Source: Microbulbifer sp. VAAF005 (lineage in GTDB: Bacteria; Pseudomonadota; Gammaproteobacteria; Pseudomonadales; Cellvibrionaceae). From it: a stretch of DNA of 64,000 nucleotides. This document shows, piece after piece, positions 62,681 through 64,000 of the stretch; the stretch's first letter is position 1, and each line of letters opens with the position of its first letter. Under the pieces are notes generated by a model, which did not search any database, was not told the origin of the DNA, and was given only the letters and a program-made list of their open reading frames with translations. Made by a program: the position numbers and the translations under genes. The DNA lies in contig NZ_CP120233.1 in the NCBI RefSeq assembly GCF_030012985.1, positions 682,001 to 746,000 on the forward strand. Direction: 5' to 3'.

Positions 62681-63288
62681 CTAACTATTATCAAATACTG
62701 CAAGCCAATCTGTGTAATATTTATCCGCATATTGACGAAAGAATGGAAACAACCAAGATGCACTTCTTTCATGAAGATTAAACCCACATCCATCATCAAC
62801 AAGTACATCTTTGTCAACTATTCCGGAGAGCGCATGATGTAGAGCTGAAGCGCATAGTAGAAATTGCCCTATTGAATCGGCGATAGGCCTAAAATCCCAC
62901 CCCCAGCCCCATGCATGGCACGATATACCTTTGAATTTCGGTTGCTTTCGGCCAAGTCAACAATGATTGGATCTGCCCCCTCATCGCCGAATAAAAACCA
63001 AGTTTTATCCCAACCGGGTATTGGCTGATTGTCAACTGGATTGTAGTTATATCCATTCATCAGCCATGACAAGCGCCTGGCACTATAAAGATCAATTGGA
63101 TTGCCCACGCCATCAAGATATTGACTGTGTGCAGGCGCATAGTGGACTATATACTCTTGAAACTCTTTCGGAAAAACAATATCCCTTTCCTCTTGCAACC
63201 GAAAATAGATAGAGTTTCCGCCTCCCTGAAGTTCGAAATTTGTCTTTGAAAAACTATGAATCAACTCAATATAATCTTTAATATCCAT
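62681..63288 (-). pseudogene. SMI1/KNR4 (SUKH)-family protein, single frameshift
   Basis: The ATG-initiated frame (63288) codes for a SUKH-type protein (FPKEFQEYIVHYAPAHSQYL, YNPVDNQPIPGWDKTWFLFG, IIVDLAESNRNSKVYRAMHG) and stops at 62869. A second segment in another frame continues DFRPIADSIGQFLLCASALH to 62681. Adding one base to the C5 run at 62900-62904 joins them into 202 residues (GAGGWDFRPIADS). SUKH proteins are often immunity proteins; no toxin partner is seen here. Confidence 0.75.
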
Positions 63289-63483
63289 ACTACGTAACTC
63301 GCGAAACTACTTGCTGTATTTTTTTGGGGAGGGTACACAGCTCCATTTAGAGCAACGGGTACGGCTTACCCTACTCATCTAACTGCGACCTACTTACCAC
63401 CTTGCTTCTGACAGCGGGAGGGGCGCTGTATATTTTACAGAAGTACCCAACATAGATTTTTGTATATTCTTACATACACCTTC

Positions 63484-64000
63484 CTATTTTGATGTGCCAA
63501 CTAAAACACAACCAGCACCAACAAAAGTGGAACCAAATATACGACCGAGCAATCGACTTGAGGCCATATTCCTGGATTTTTCTTTAGTACCAAAAACTAA
63601 TAAGCTATAACAAAACAAACAACTAAAAGATAATGCCATAAAAGTGAAAACCAGCAAGGAGAACTGGGGTAAGAGTGGATCTGACAAGGAAATAAATTGC
63701 GGGAAAAGCGCGGTTGTGAATATAATCGCTTTAGGGTTCGTTAAGGCAATTAAGCCCCCTTGAATATACAAATTCAATGCGCCTCGCCTAGCATTACAAG
63801 CTACATCAGCAGAATCCGCCCTTCCTATTCCGTTTTTCCAAAGTTTAACCCCCATATAAATCAGATATCCAGCCCCAATCATCTTTACCATAGTAAACGC
63901 TACGGAAGAGTTAAGGACAATTACACTCAATCCAATAACTGAAAGCCCGGACATAACAAACAAACCAGATATATTACCCAATGCCGTGAACACACCCCCT
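63484..64000 (-). CDS. LysE/RhtB-family exporter, truncated by window edge
   Basis: The visible part has several helices (GLFVMSGLSVIGLSVIVLN, MIGAGYLIYMGVKLWK, YIQGGLIALTNPKAIIFTTALFPQF) and the NPKAxIF motif of the family, which exports amino acids such as lysine, threonine or homoserine lactones. The frame is still open at 64000, so the N-terminus, with the first helix, is missing. It ends 63484. Confidence 0.85.
   Translation of the reverse strand, partial: GGVFTALGNISGLFVMSGLSVIGLSVIVLNSSVAFTMVKMIGAGYLIYMGVKLWKNGIGRADSADVACNARRGALNLYIQGGLIALTNPKAIIFTTALFPQFISLSDPLLPQFSLLVFTFMALSFSCLFCYSLLVFGTKEKSRNMASSRLLGRIFGSTFVGAGCVLVGTSK

Noticed and set aside
1..64000. tRNA, rRNA, CRISPR arrays, integrons or prophage genes
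   Set aside because: No tRNA-like cloverleaf, repeat-spacer array, integrase or phage structural gene was recognised by eye.

Overview
The window looks like chromosomal DNA of a marine gammaproteobacterium, plausibly a Microbulbifer-like Cellvibrionales member. This is inferred from the mix of NorR, Zur, an S46 dipeptidyl-peptidase, a B12 salvage operon and moderate G+C. No sequence search was possible. No rRNA, tRNA, CRISPR array or complete IS element was recognised. Both window edges cut genes: a zinc/cadmium P-type ATPase at the left and a LysE-type exporter at the right.

Layout. 0-8 kb: end of the ZntA-like ATPase, a TonB-C lipoprotein, norR with three NorR boxes and a sigma-54 promoter driving a divergent 83-aa membrane protein, then a polysaccharide-type trio (GT2 synthase, HlyD-like protein, TackOD1 zinc-ribbon protein). 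8-17 kb: acetolactate synthase, Kup potassium uptake, a DUF2059 protein, a class D beta-lactamase, a biuret-hydrolase-like isochorismatase, a DUF4166 protein and a secreted subtilase. 17-33 kb: a zinc-starvation island. It holds a MacB/FtsX-type ABC pair divergent from a DUF3299 lipoprotein, a DPP7-like S46 peptidase, DUF1826, a histidine-rich ZnuD-like TonB receptor, an M1 peptidase, a COG0523 GTPase, Zur itself, a DUF2796 (ZrgA-like) protein, a MerC-like protein and a zinc-ligand-poor DksA2. Four Zur-box-like palindromes lie in its divergent promoters.

33-42 kb: a lipoprotein alpha/beta hydrolase, a free-standing ExoY/edema-factor-like nucleotidyl cyclase toxin, and a LysR-divergent four-gene oxidoreductase operon (LLM, SDR, crotonase, MDR). 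42-51 kb: a heavy-metal operon on the minus strand (BlaI-type repressor, M56 peptidase, CzcC, CzcB, CzcA, HupE/UreJ-like, anchor protein, DUF6488), with two nearly identical dyads as candidate BlaI operators. 52-62.5 kb: a cobalamin-riboswitch-led operon on the minus strand (btuB, cobO, cobQ, btuC, btuD, cobU, cobT, cobC, cobS, btuF) for B12/cobinamide uptake and late-stage assembly. It is interrupted between cobU and cobT by a 263-bp MITE-like element with terminal inverted repeats and a TTTA target duplication. 62.6-64 kb: a frameshifted SMI1/KNR4-type protein and the LysE exporter.

Metal handling dominates: zinc export (zntA, czc), zinc acquisition and sparing (Zur island), and cobalt as cobalamin. 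Four genes (ZnuD-like receptor, CzcB, M56 peptidase, SMI1/KNR4) each lose their expected C-terminus at a G/C homopolymer, and each is restored by adding exactly one G/C. This points to homopolymer under-calling or slippage. The most notable single items are the ExoY-like toxin, the NorR/sigma-54 small membrane protein and the repeat element inside the cob operon.
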